Source: an uncultured Porphyromonadaceae bacterium (GTDB lineage Bacteria; Bacteroidota; Bacteroidia; Bacteroidales; Muribaculaceae). Taken from it: a DNA stretch of 64,000 nt. The notes beneath the pieces were generated by a model. The model was given only the letters and a program-made list of their open reading frames with translations, was not told where the DNA came from and did not search any database. Position numbers and translations under genes: made by a program. The stretch covers positions 5,385-69,384 of the forward strand of contig CAJKBH010000016.1 in NCBI GenBank assembly GCA_905198125.1, given 5' to 3'. The number at the start of each line of letters is the position of its first letter. The first letter of the stretch is position 1. Shown here piece after piece: positions 7,841 to 16,887 of the stretch.

Positions 7841-8896
7841 TTAGCGGGCGAAAAGGGCGCGGTGGGCGTCGGTGGAGGTGCGGATGCCGCTGCGGGCGGC
7901 TTCGGCGCGCAGCCGGGCAGGGTCGCTAAGACGGGAGATGGCGACATCGCGGTCCGGGAAATCGGACGGCAGGTCCTGAAGGGCGTCGGGAAAGACCTCG
8001 AGGGTCTCGGCAAGGATATACATGGCTGAGGGATTGCCGGCAAGTGCGGCGCGCGCAAAGTATTCCAGGCTCTTGTCGTGGCTGTACTTCACGCCCACAC
8101 CTCGGGAATAGGCATCGCCAAGTAATGCCATGGCGCGTGCTCCGATGCCGATGGTGTCGGGAGTCTCTGTGGCACGCTCCAGCAGCAGCACGCCGGCGCC
8201 GGGGGCATAGCCGGCGTAATAACGCAGACCTAAATTGAAAGCGGAGTCCTGCGGGAGTCGCTGCCAGCGGTGGCCCATCAGTGCGATCAGACGCGCTTCG
8301 GCATCGCCGAGGCCGCGTTCCAACGCCGCTTCATAATTGGCGGCGCCCTTCAGCGTGTCGCGCTTTACCCAGCGGCCGTCGCGATACATGTCGCCAAGCA
8401 TGCTGAAGGCCGTTGGTATCTGTGCATTGGCACCTTTCACAAGATAGGCATATGCAGTAGAATCGGCTGCCAACCGTTCCTCAGGCGTGCGCCCGGACAC
8501 GGTATCGTTCAGCAGCAGGTAGGCCAGATTGCTGACGGCTCGCGGGTCGCCGGCATCCGCACTGCGCCGCAACCACATCACGGAACTGTCACGGTCAACC
8601 GGAATCAGCTTCCGATCGCCGACTTTGTATCCTTTGCCGTATAGATAGCCTAAATAATTCATGGCAGGCGGGAAACCGTTCCGTGCGGAACGACGCATCA
8701 GTTCCAATGCCCTGACCGAATCGGCGGGTACGGAGTCCCAGCCGGTCTCGAGGACGGTGGCAAGACGATACTGGGCCTCGGCATCGCCGTTCTCGGCGCG
8801 CCGCTCGAACTGACGGAACGCCCTGCGTCCCTCAGGCGTGGCCGCGAACATCGAGGCCACCATCACCGCCAACAGTATCAGTACCGCCTTCCTCAT
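7841..8896 (-). CDS. Secreted Sel1-repeat (TPR-like) protein
   Basis: 351 residues. An N-terminal signal peptide ('MRKAVLILLAVMVASMFAA') is followed by several Sel1-like repeats with the typical 'A...Y.LA...' and 'G..AAMNYLGYLYGKGY' pattern: 'GDAEAQYRLATVLE', 'GDPRAVSNLAYLLL', 'IPTAFSMLGDMYRDGR', 'GLGDAEARLIALMG', 'GNPSAMYILAETLE'. Sel1 repeats form helical scaffolds for protein binding. No lipobox is present, so it is probably periplasmic. It lies downstream of porX on the same strand with a 77-bp gap containing a REP-like hairpin, and could be partly co-transcribed with porW-porX. Specific partner unknown. Confidence 0.85.
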   Translation of the reverse strand: MRKAVLILLAVMVASMFAATPEGRRAFRQFERRAENGDAEAQYRLATVLETGWDSVPADSVRALELMRRSARNGFPPAMNYLGYLYGKGYKVGDRKLIPVDRDSSVMWLRRSADAGDPRAVSNLAYLLLNDTVSGRTPEERLAADSTAYAYLVKGANAQIPTAFSMLGDMYRDGRWVKRDTLKGAANYEAALERGLGDAEARLIALMGHRWQRLPQDSAFNLGLRYYAGYAPGAGVLLLERATETPDTIGIGARAMALLGDAYSRGVGVKYSHDKSLEYFARAALAGNPSAMYILAETLEVFPDALQDLPSDFPDRDVAISRLSDPARLRAEAARSGIRTSTDAHRALFAR

Positions 8897-8927
8897 TGCT
8901 TGCCCCTCACTTTTACTTATAATTCAT

Positions 8928-8964
8928 CCTCGCGCAGCCGTTTCCGTCCGGAGCTTTGCTCCGG
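8928..8964 (-). repeat. 35-bp REP-like hairpin element, copy A
   Basis: Read on the minus strand: CCGGAGC, loop AAA, GCTCCGG (perfect 7-bp stem, 8964-8948), then ACGGAAACGGCT, one variable base, CGCGAGG down to 8928. The same layout recurs at 57449-57483 and 61441-61475, differing only in the loop, the two bases after the stem and the single variable base. It lies between the stop of porX and the start of the Sel1 gene. Confidence 0.85.
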
Positions 8965-8973
8965 TTTTCGGTC

Positions 8974-10515
8974 TCATCCCTCTTTCGGCGTCAGCGTTAT
9001 CAGCGGCACTATCATCTCCTCCAGCGAGATGCCGCCGTGCTGGAACGTCCCGTTGTAATACTGCACATAGTAGTTGTAGTTGTTGGGATAGGAGAAGAAA
9101 TCCTCGTTGGTGGCGAATATGTAAGCACTCGCTATATTGGGTGCCGGCAGTCCGAAGCGTTTCGGATTCTTTATCTCGTACACCTGCTTGGGATTGTAGC
9201 TCAACGTCTTGCCTACTTTGTAACGCAGGTTGGTATTGGTATTCTTGTCGCCCACCACCTTTATGGGATTCTCAACGCGGATGGTACCGTGGTCTGTGGT
9301 GAGCACCACCTTATAGCCGAACTCAGCCAGGCGCGCGAAGATGTCGAGCACGCCGGAATGACGGAACCACGACTCCGACAGCGAGCGGTATGCGGCGTCG
9401 TTGCTGGCCAGCTCACGGATCATCTTCGATTCCGTACGCGCGTGCGACAGCATGTCGATGAAGTTCAGCACCACCACCTGCAATGGAATGTCGCGCGTCT
9501 TGCCCAGGCGGGCCAGATATTTCTCACACCCGGTGGAATCGTATATCTTGGTGTACGTAAACTTCTCCTTCCGGCGGAAACGGTCTAACTGTGTCTGCAC
9601 CAGCTCCTGCTCGTGCACGTTGAGACCCTCGTCCTCGTCTTCCTCCACCCAGTATTGCGGATACATGGTGGCGATGTCCACGGGCATCAGTCCGGCGAAG
9701 ATGGCGTTGCGCGCATATTGCGTCGACGTCGGCAGGATGGTGGTGTACAGGTCCTCCGACACATTGAAGTGCTCGGCAAGCATAGGCTGAATGGCCTTCC
9801 ATTGGTCAAGACGGAAATTGTCTATCAGGAAGAAGCATACCTTCTCCCCCTTGTCAAGCAGCGGAAACACGTTATTCTTGAACAGCCTCGGACTCATCAG
9901 CGGGCGCTCCTCGGAAGTGACCCAGCTTTCGTATGTGCGGCGGATGTACTTGCAGAAATTGGAATTGGCGTCACGCTTCTGCATCAGCAGCATCTCGGCC
10001 ATGGGCGACGACGACTGCGACAGCTTCATCTCCCAGTTGACGAGGCGTCGGTACACCTCCTTCCATTCCTCCAGGTCGGAGGCCATGTTGATCTGCCGCG
10101 ACAGTTCGTTGAATTCCTGCTGATAGTCTGACGACGTCTGCACTGTCACGATCTCGCGGCTGTGCAGGTTCTTCTTGATTGACAGCAATATCTGGTTGGG
10201 GTTCACAGGCTTGATCAGATAGTCGGCGATGCGGTTGCCTATGGCCTGGTCCATGATGTTCTCCTCCTCCGACTTGGTGATCATCACCACCGGCAGTTCC
10301 GGATGCCGTTCGTTGATGATGTCCAGCGTCTCCAGGCCGGAGATGCCGGGCATGTTCTCGTCCAGCAGTATCAGCGAATAGTTGGCGTGTTCCAGCGCGT
10401 CGAGCGCGTCGCGGCCGTTAGACACGGTGTCCACGTCATAACCTTTCGCCTTAAGGAACATTATATGCGGTTTCAGCAGATCTATCTCGTCGTCTGCCCA
10501 AAGTATGCGGTTCAT
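8974..10515 (-). CDS. porX: PorX: response regulator with PglZ (alkaline-phosphatase-superfamily) domain, type IX secretion regulator
   Basis: 513 residues. The receiver domain (1-120) has the acidic pocket 'WADDEIDLL', phosphoacceptor Asp52 in 'LILLDENMPG', and the conserved Lys in 'DYLIKPVNP'. A helical linker follows, then a PglZ domain (about 200-510) with metal-site segments 'FFLIDNFRLDQW', 'VLNFIDMLSHAR', 'VLTTDHGTIRVENP' and 'GTFQHGGISLEEMIVPL'. This combination is specific to PorX, which in Porphyromonas and Flavobacterium controls type IX secretion genes and cleaves oligonucleotide signals. All phosphorylation and metal residues look intact. It starts 3 bp after the porW stop, so the two form an operon. 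Confidence 0.95.
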   Translation of the reverse strand: MNRILWADDEIDLLKPHIMFLKAKGYDVDTVSNGRDALDALEHANYSLILLDENMPGISGLETLDIINERHPELPVVMITKSEEENIMDQAIGNRIADYLIKPVNPNQILLSIKKNLHSREIVTVQTSSDYQQEFNELSRQINMASDLEEWKEVYRRLVNWEMKLSQSSSPMAEMLLMQKRDANSNFCKYIRRTYESWVTSEERPLMSPRLFKNNVFPLLDKGEKVCFFLIDNFRLDQWKAIQPMLAEHFNVSEDLYTTILPTSTQYARNAIFAGLMPVDIATMYPQYWVEEDEDEGLNVHEQELVQTQLDRFRRKEKFTYTKIYDSTGCEKYLARLGKTRDIPLQVVVLNFIDMLSHARTESKMIRELASNDAAYRSLSESWFRHSGVLDIFARLAEFGYKVVLTTDHGTIRVENPIKVVGDKNTNTNLRYKVGKTLSYNPKQVYEIKNPKRFGLPAPNIASAYIFATNEDFFSYPNNYNYYVQYYNGTFQHGGISLEEMIVPLITLTPKEG

Positions 10516-10518
10516 AAG

Positions 10519-13407
10519 CTATTGTATTTCTTCAGTCTGAGCCGGTTCTTCGGCCGGTTCTTCTTCCCCCTCAGAAGATTCCTCCACGGATTCCTCTCCT
10601 TCCTCGTCGGCTACGGGAGCCTTCAGCGCCGCGTCCTCGGTCTCGGCCACCGTCTTCTCCTCCTCATAGCGGAAGTATTCCTCAAATGAACGTCCCTCGC
10701 GCAGCAAGAGTTCGAAATTCGGCTTGCTTATCATGATGGGACGCACGCCGTCCGGCAGTTCGAAATGCTTCTCGGCCATCACATTGCGGTAATGCTCCAA
10801 TTGCTTCACGTTGCCGAATCCCTTGATTATGAGCAGTCCTACGTTACCGAACGACATCGGTTCCAGATCGAAGTCGCGCACCACGAACGACGAGAAGTTG
10901 AACCTCGCCACGTCGTACAGCAGCTGGTTTGCGTTGACCGAATCCTTGGGGAAGGCCAGTACCAAGTATTGCGGCGAATTCGGATCGCGCTCGAAGTTGG
11001 CCGGCGTACCGTCGGGGTTCGTGCCAACCGAGTCGTTGCTGAGCCTCATGGTCCACAGCATTCCGCGCTGGTTCGACATTCCCTTGTTGGGCTGGCGACC
11101 CTGGCGCAGTCCCTTCACTATGCTTCCGGCCATCGGCGTCATGTCGGTATCGGGCCATTTCTCCAGCAGGTATTCCAGCCGCTCCCTGAACTTCGGCACG
11201 TTGTCCTCCGTCAGATAGCTCAGCGCGTCGATAAACACGAACTTCGGCAATATCTTCGACAGCGGGAAGTCGCGCTCCATCTCGCCGGTCAGTTCGTGCA
11301 CGCGGCTGTTGGCGTTCTGCAGGTAGGCGTCGTAGGCGTTCTGATATTTCTCCTCCTGCACCTGGTTCATACGGCGCAGGTTGTCGAAATAATTCGAATC
11401 GAGCATGGCCTGGCCGTACGGCGAGTCGGGGAAGTCGGAAAGTATCAGCGCGCGCCATTTCTCGGCCTGCGCCTTGTCGCCGGTGCGCACCGCCATCAGG
11501 TACATGTTGTAGTACACGTCAAGGCGGTAGATATTGTCCGAGTAACGCTCCAACAGTTTGTTGAACTCCCTGCGCGATGCCGGGAAATCGTCGAGCTTGT
11601 CCTTCAGTATCAGACCCATGTTGTACAGGCCCTCCTGAATCACGTCGTTGCACACCTTTATTTCCTCGGGCGTCTTGGGAATCTGAGCCAGGTAATACTC
11701 CACGTTATGCGGATCGGAAGCCGCCTCCTGAGCCTCCTTTTCCTTCTTCTGGTCGTCGGTCATGGCCGTGGTGTCGTTGGGCAATCCTTCCGAGCCTTCG
11801 CTATCCTCCTCGGATTCCTCCGGCTCGTCGAGCGAATAGGTGGTCTTGTTGCGGCGGCGCCAGTCGTCCTCGTTCTTGCGCGCACCCCAGCGGCGCACGA
11901 ACTCCGTCTTGCCCTGGTTCTTGGTCATGGTGTTGTAGAAGTACCAGGACTTGTCGGTATTGTTCATTATGCCGGTGGTGGGAGCGTCGTTTCGCTTGAT
12001 ATTGTCGTCCACGCCCTGATTCTGCGCCAGATATTCCTCGCGGGCTGCATCCTCGGCGGCCTTGCGCTCGCGCTCCTTGAGTTCGTCCACTATCTTCTGG
12101 CACACTTTCCGCTGTTCCTCGGGAGTCATTTTCGACAGCGTCAGCAGCGAGTCCTGCAGATGCACGTTGCCGGCGTATGTGGCAAGCTCGTCCAGCACGT
12201 CGCTACGCTTCTTCAGCATCTTGTAGTCGGGATACGTCTCCGGCAACTGCGGTATCGCCTCCGAATAGCAGGGCTGCGCCTTGACATAATCTCCCTGCTT
12301 GAAGTATATGCCGCCCAACGTGAGCTGGGCCAGGGCCTTGTCGATGCCGTTGCGGGTGGATTTCTCCACGGCCAGGCAATAGTTCTTCACGGCTTCGGCC
12401 GTGTCCTTGCGGTTCAGGTAGAGGTTGCCGATGGCGTAATAAATCTGGTCAAGGAATTCGGAGTTACGGGCATAGCGCGTCATGGCCTTGAGCGAACGCA
12501 CCTCTCCCTTGATGTTGGTGCCCTGGAATACCTCGCTCTGCTTGATGCGTGCGTTGAATTTGGTGCGGTAGTTGGTGGACGCTCCGGCTCCGGCTTTCTT
12601 GAATGCCTTGTAAGCCTCTTTTTTCTTGCCCAACTGCGTATATGTCTGTCCCAACAGGAACCACAGTCTGTTCTTCTGCGAACCCTTGGCATGACCGGCG
12701 GCATATTGCAGCGGCTCCACCGCCTTCTCCCACTGGCGCGTGTGCACGTAATAGTCGGCCCATGCCAGGTTGTACAGGTTCTTCAGGTAGCCGTTGGTCA
12801 GGCTTTTCTCCTTGACGGGGTGCAGGGCGTTTTCCGCCTCGTAGTCCCATCCCATTGCTAAGTAGCTGAGGGCCATCCACAGCTGCGCCTCGGTCACGGT
12901 GTTGGGCAGCCATGTGAAATGCTTGGAAGTATAGAGGAATGTGGAGGCGGCGCCTAAGAAATCGCCGTCCATATATTGCCCCTTGCCCATCGTGATCCAC
13001 GAATTGTGCAGGAATGGATTGAACTCGTCGCGGGCACGGAACGCCTTCTCCTTGGGCGTTCCCTTCTTTTTGGGCGGTTTCTTCTTGATGGAATGCAGCT
13101 GTATGGACTTCTGCATCTTCTCGATGGTGCGCTTGAAGGATCCGGTGGGCTGCGGAGCCTTCTTGTCGTTGCGCGCCTCGGCGGGATGTATCAGCACGCG
13201 CTGCGAGTAGTCGTCCTCGTAGTTGGCGAGCATCTCTTTCAGCTGCTCGTCATAATTGGTCTTGCCGTTGTAGTAGACGTTGTAACGTGTGGTGAATGCC
13301 TGCCAGTTGCGCGAGGCGGGGGTGTTGCGGTTGGTGCCGCACGACACAGCGCCGGCCGTAATGGCCGCCGCAAGCATGAACATCGTCGCTTTTACCCACT
13401 TTTTCAC
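10519..13407 (-). CDS. porW: PorW/SprE-like TPR lipoprotein of the type IX secretion system
   Basis: 962 residues from a GTG at 13407. The signal peptide ends at lipobox Cys23 ('AGAVSC'). The N-terminus 'NWQAFTTRYNVYYNGKTNYDE' is the hallmark of PorW/SprE proteins ('...TYHN..A.YN.Y.NA'). Tetratricopeptide repeats occupy about 150-420, then an acidic low-complexity stretch (about 520-570), a second TPR region (about 590-760), and an acidic Glu-rich tail. In Porphyromonas PorW links the outer-membrane translocon to the PorK/N ring. Pairing with porX 3 bp downstream supports the assignment. The stop codon is TAG. Length agrees with Bacteroidales PorW proteins as I remember them. Confidence 0.85.
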   Translation of the reverse strand: MKKWVKATMFMLAAAITAGAVSCGTNRNTPASRNWQAFTTRYNVYYNGKTNYDEQLKEMLANYEDDYSQRVLIHPAEARNDKKAPQPTGSFKRTIEKMQKSIQLHSIKKKPPKKKGTPKEKAFRARDEFNPFLHNSWITMGKGQYMDGDFLGAASTFLYTSKHFTWLPNTVTEAQLWMALSYLAMGWDYEAENALHPVKEKSLTNGYLKNLYNLAWADYYVHTRQWEKAVEPLQYAAGHAKGSQKNRLWFLLGQTYTQLGKKKEAYKAFKKAGAGASTNYRTKFNARIKQSEVFQGTNIKGEVRSLKAMTRYARNSEFLDQIYYAIGNLYLNRKDTAEAVKNYCLAVEKSTRNGIDKALAQLTLGGIYFKQGDYVKAQPCYSEAIPQLPETYPDYKMLKKRSDVLDELATYAGNVHLQDSLLTLSKMTPEEQRKVCQKIVDELKERERKAAEDAAREEYLAQNQGVDDNIKRNDAPTTGIMNNTDKSWYFYNTMTKNQGKTEFVRRWGARKNEDDWRRRNKTTYSLDEPEESEEDSEGSEGLPNDTTAMTDDQKKEKEAQEAASDPHNVEYYLAQIPKTPEEIKVCNDVIQEGLYNMGLILKDKLDDFPASRREFNKLLERYSDNIYRLDVYYNMYLMAVRTGDKAQAEKWRALILSDFPDSPYGQAMLDSNYFDNLRRMNQVQEEKYQNAYDAYLQNANSRVHELTGEMERDFPLSKILPKFVFIDALSYLTEDNVPKFRERLEYLLEKWPDTDMTPMAGSIVKGLRQGRQPNKGMSNQRGMLWTMRLSNDSVGTNPDGTPANFERDPNSPQYLVLAFPKDSVNANQLLYDVARFNFSSFVVRDFDLEPMSFGNVGLLIIKGFGNVKQLEHYRNVMAEKHFELPDGVRPIMISKPNFELLLREGRSFEEYFRYEEEKTVAETEDAALKAPVADEEGEESVEESSEGEEEPAEEPAQTEEIQ

Positions 13408-13472
13408 CTCTTTAAAACGAAGTTCATCCCCCCGATATTGTCAGATGACGCCTCACAACGCCATTCATCGTG

Positions 13473-14417
13473 TCACAGATGCGCCAGCATCTCGTCCTTG
13501 TGGTCGCCCCAGCGCTCGTAATATTGCTCGCGGGTTCGCTTCCACCGCTTGTGGCTCCACAGATAATACTGCGGCGCTTCGCTGATGTTGGCCTGCAGCA
13601 TGTCGAAGTACCGGCGCGTGATCGAGAAGTCAGGCTCCTTTTTCGGTGTATCTGTAATCGGCACGAACTTCAATACGTACCGGCCTCGCTTCGGACGGCT
13701 CAGATGGCAGTAATACACCTCGGAATCCAGGAACTTCGAGATTCGTTCCGGTCCGGTGAACACCGCCGTATCGTGGTTCAGGAAATCGACGAACAGATGC
13801 GCCTCCCAGCCGGGCCGCTGGTCGGCTATGAAACCGGTCACCGACGGCCTGCCACTGCGCTTGCAGTCTATCAGGAAGCGCATTATCTCCTTCATCGGCT
13901 CGTTATTGGCGTGGAAATGCGTGCGTATCCTGATGAACAGACGGTCCATCGCCTTGTTGTGCAGCGGATGGTACACCTGCGCGCACACCGCATCCTCAGG
14001 GAAATGAACGGGCAACGACGACACCCATTCCCAGTTGCAGTAATGACCCAGGAACAGGGTGACGTTGCGGCCCTGTTCCAGCGCGCGGCTCACCGGCTCC
14101 GGATTCTCCACCACAAGGCGCCGCCTGATGGTGCGCTCTGACATGGTCAGGAGCTTCAGAGTCTCCACGCCGTAATCGGCCAGCCAGTGATAGAATCCCT
14201 TCTCGATGCGGCGCAGCTCCTTGGTGTCCCTGTCGGGAAACGCCTCCTCTATGTTGCGGCGCACGGTACCCCGTCGGTAATGCACCACGCATCGCGCCAG
14301 CCATGCCGTGACATCGGCAAACAGATACAATACCCTGAGCGGCAGCAGCGACAGCGGATACACCACGCCGCACAATAATATATAGTTGATTTTATCCTTG
14401 AACCTCAGTTTCATCAC
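13473..14417 (-). CDS. LpxL/HtrB-type lysophospholipid (lipid A) acyltransferase
   Basis: 314 residues. An N-terminal membrane anchor (about 10-45) is followed by the acyltransferase motif H-x4-E at 125-130 in 'LGHYCNWEW', then 'DQRPG' in the substrate-binding area and 'FLDSEVYYCHLSR'. The family transfers acyl chains to Kdo2-lipid IVA or related lipid A precursors at the inner membrane. The start overlaps the stop of the ABC permease gene by 26 bp, so it is translated downstream of the exporter genes. Which acyl position it modifies cannot be told. Confidence 0.88.
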   Translation of the reverse strand: MMKLRFKDKINYILLCGVVYPLSLLPLRVLYLFADVTAWLARCVVHYRRGTVRRNIEEAFPDRDTKELRRIEKGFYHWLADYGVETLKLLTMSERTIRRRLVVENPEPVSRALEQGRNVTLFLGHYCNWEWVSSLPVHFPEDAVCAQVYHPLHNKAMDRLFIRIRTHFHANNEPMKEIMRFLIDCKRSGRPSVTGFIADQRPGWEAHLFVDFLNHDTAVFTGPERISKFLDSEVYYCHLSRPKRGRYVLKFVPITDTPKKEPDFSITRRYFDMLQANISEAPQYYLWSHKRWKRTREQYYERWGDHKDEMLAHL

Positions 14418-15684
14418 GTTCCGTTCGTTGTGCCTTAATCTGCGCCACGACTACCGCACGCTGCAGCTCGTGGCGTCTTATCTCGGGATGCACCACCCAT
14501 TTCTGGGCGCACCATCCCGCTATCCACCATACAACGGCCAGAATCCACAGATTGATATATTCCGAACCCACCTGCCACAGTCGCGAGCCGTCGGTGTTCA
14601 TCTTCACGAATCCTTCCACGCCCCATGTCGAGGGGAATATCGCGCCGAGCCAGCGCCATACCACCGGCATGTCGTAACGCGGCCAGATTATGCCGGATAT
14701 CAACAGGAACAGCAGGGAGGTGACCACCCAGCTCACGAACACCGACTCGCGCTCAGTCACCACGGCCTGGAACACGAAACCCATGCCGACACACCCTAAC
14801 GTCATCGGCAACAGGAACATCAGTTCCTCCAGCACGTTCCCGGCCATCGGGAACCGGAATATCATCGGCACATAGTGTATCATGAACACGCACGGAATGA
14901 ACATGATGGTCATGTAGCACAACGCCTGTCCGAGCATGGTGCCGATGGTGGAGCCCATGTAGTTGTAGGGATTGTACAGCGTGAATCGCGGATTCTCGTG
15001 CTTGGCGCCTCCGGCCATTCCCACCACCAATATCAGACACTGCTGCAATATCAGGATTATCACCGCGGGCATGATGAACGAATCGAAACCGCTCTTGATG
15101 TTTCCCAAACTTGCATTCACTATCGGCATCAGGTTGCCGTCGGTGATGGTGCCTACCAATGGCCCGACACGGTTTATGGTCTCGGTCATCAGTTCCGAGC
15201 CCATGTCCTCCATCACGTTCGTGACGGCTATCAGCAGCGACTTATACCTGAGCAGCAGGCTCATCTCGCAATACATCACGGCATTGCCGGTCTCTCCGCG
15301 GCCCACCTTGCGCTCGAATCCCTCCGGTATCTCCAGAATGGCGTAACAGTCGCCCCGGTTCATGGCCTCGCGGGCTTCGGCCAGGTCGGTGGCGTAGCCC
15401 ATGACCCAAGCCTGCTCGCAGGCGTCGATCTTGCGCACCATCTCGCGGCTGAGCGGAGTGCGGTCGTGGTCCACCACGATCATCTCCACCTCGCGCACCA
15501 CTTCCGGATTGTATATCAGCGAATAGAGCACAGGATACACGAACGGCAGGAAGCCGAAGAACAACAGCAGCCCCTTGTCGTGCAGCACCAGGGTGAACTC
15601 GTGCGCATACACCCGGAACAGCCGTGTCAGCCACGCCTTGACATGTCCCCACGGACTCCGTTTCTTTCTATTCCGATACCTCAT
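14392..15684 (-). CDS. ABC-2 type transporter permease, exporter subunit 2
   Basis: 430 residues. A membrane segment near 40-60 is followed by a large periplasmic domain (about 60-205, 'VVDHDRTPLSREMVRKID') and a block of five C-terminal membrane segments with the YhhJ/ABC2_membrane_3 pattern. It is the second of two similar permeases. No ATP-binding subunit is encoded nearby; Bacteroidota operons of this type usually lack one or use one elsewhere. It starts 3 bp after the previous permease stop, within the TolC-HlyD-permease-permease run. Likely exports a drug, lipid or peptide; substrate unknown. Confidence 0.85.
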   Translation of the reverse strand: MRYRNRKKRSPWGHVKAWLTRLFRVYAHEFTLVLHDKGLLLFFGFLPFVYPVLYSLIYNPEVVREVEMIVVDHDRTPLSREMVRKIDACEQAWVMGYATDLAEAREAMNRGDCYAILEIPEGFERKVGRGETGNAVMYCEMSLLLRYKSLLIAVTNVMEDMGSELMTETINRVGPLVGTITDGNLMPIVNASLGNIKSGFDSFIMPAVIILILQQCLILVVGMAGGAKHENPRFTLYNPYNYMGSTIGTMLGQALCYMTIMFIPCVFMIHYVPMIFRFPMAGNVLEELMFLLPMTLGCVGMGFVFQAVVTERESVFVSWVVTSLLFLLISGIIWPRYDMPVVWRWLGAIFPSTWGVEGFVKMNTDGSRLWQVGSEYINLWILAVVWWIAGWCAQKWVVHPEIRRHELQRAVVVAQIKAQRTERDETEVQG

Positions 15685-15687
15685 GGT

Positions 15688-16887
15688 TTAAGGACTATAT
15701 ACAGGTTTCACAAATGCCTTCCTGACGCGGCCCATCAGCAGGATGGCCAGCAACGGATACACTAAGTAGCAGGCAAACCATATTCCCGAATAGTGGAACG
15801 GCAGTCCGTTCAGCGCTGTGTTGGCGTATATCAGGAAGTTATAGCGGGCAGGCATCAGATAGCTGAATATTGCCATACCGCTGTACATGCTCTGCACCGG
15901 GAACGAATAGGCGGCGATTGAGAACGTCAATATGCCGGTCAGCGCGCACACCGAAAGACTGAACCTCAGGTTGGGCAACGCGCCGAACACGGCCACGGCA
16001 AACGCCTGCGACGCCACCACATACAGCAGCTGCGACAAGGCTATGACCCACCATTGACCGTACATGGGATAGTGGTTGAACCTGAACATCCATGCGGTCA
16101 GGAAAAATGCCATCACCCACCATATCACTGTCTGCGGGAACAGCTTGCCGAACAGTGCCCGGGCTATCGATCCGTGCGCCATCTTCATGAGGCGGGGCGA
16201 CGTGTGGTATTTTACTTCCTGCCCCAGGGCGAACACGGTGCACAGCATTATCATCAGCTGCAGCACGGCGGGCATGAACGAGTTGCCGAGATATATGCCG
16301 TAGTTCAGCTGCGGGTTTCCTATGCAGCGCGACGTCACGTTGACGGGCATCATCAGCGAGGCGAAGTTCTCAGGATTCTGGCCCACGTCCTGCACAACCT
16401 CCATGGCCACTCCGGCCTTGGAATATATGGCCGTGGCCTTGAAGGTCTTGAACAGCAGCGTGCCGGGCACGTAGTACGCCATGTTGGTATAGAACGTGAT
16501 GGCCGGCTTGCGTCCTGACAGCAGGTCGGACTGGAAGTTTTCCGGAATCATGAAGAATCCGTATATCTTGCCCTCCTGCAGCATCTGACGCGCCTGGGTA
16601 TATGAATTGGGCGTCTCCTTCAGGTCCACCATCTGCATGCCGCTTAAGGTCTGGGTGATGCCGCGCGACAGCTTGGTACCGTCCTTGTCGACGATGCCGG
16701 CGGGTATGCGTGTGGGCAGTCCCGCGTCAAGCATGGTGCCTATGAACAGGAACATGAACAGCGGCAGCAGGAACAGCCCCACCCACATCAGCGGTCTGCG
16801 CGCTATCTGGATCAGGGAGCGTACCATTATTCCCTTCACCGTGTCGGGAATAATCCACACCTTGCTGCCGCGGGGTTCCGTTTTCAT
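15688..16887 (-). CDS. ABC-2 type transporter permease, exporter subunit 1
   Basis: 399 residues with the same plan as its neighbour: a membrane anchor at about 32-52 ('VGLFLLPLFMFLFIGT'), a periplasmic domain to about 180 ('GIVDKDGTKLSRGITQTL'), and five to six membrane segments at the C-terminus. The shared 'V.VD.D...LSR' motif after the first helix shows that the two permeases are paralogues likely forming a heterodimer. Its ATG overlaps the HlyD stop (ATGA), so translation is coupled. No Walker motifs occur in either permease. Confidence 0.85.
   Translation of the reverse strand: MKTEPRGSKVWIIPDTVKGIMVRSLIQIARRPLMWVGLFLLPLFMFLFIGTMLDAGLPTRIPAGIVDKDGTKLSRGITQTLSGMQMVDLKETPNSYTQARQMLQEGKIYGFFMIPENFQSDLLSGRKPAITFYTNMAYYVPGTLLFKTFKATAIYSKAGVAMEVVQDVGQNPENFASLMMPVNVTSRCIGNPQLNYGIYLGNSFMPAVLQLMIMLCTVFALGQEVKYHTSPRLMKMAHGSIARALFGKLFPQTVIWWVMAFFLTAWMFRFNHYPMYGQWWVIALSQLLYVVASQAFAVAVFGALPNLRFSLSVCALTGILTFSIAAYSFPVQSMYSGMAIFSYLMPARYNFLIYANTALNGLPFHYSGIWFACYLVYPLLAILLMGRVRKAFVKPVYSP

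Noticed and set aside
10765..12861. A 698-codon open frame antisense to porW, and similar long antisense frames over tyrS, ABC permeases and DPP III
   Set aside because: They mirror the codon bias of the real gene on the other strand, show no domain motifs, and every one lies inside a recognisable gene.
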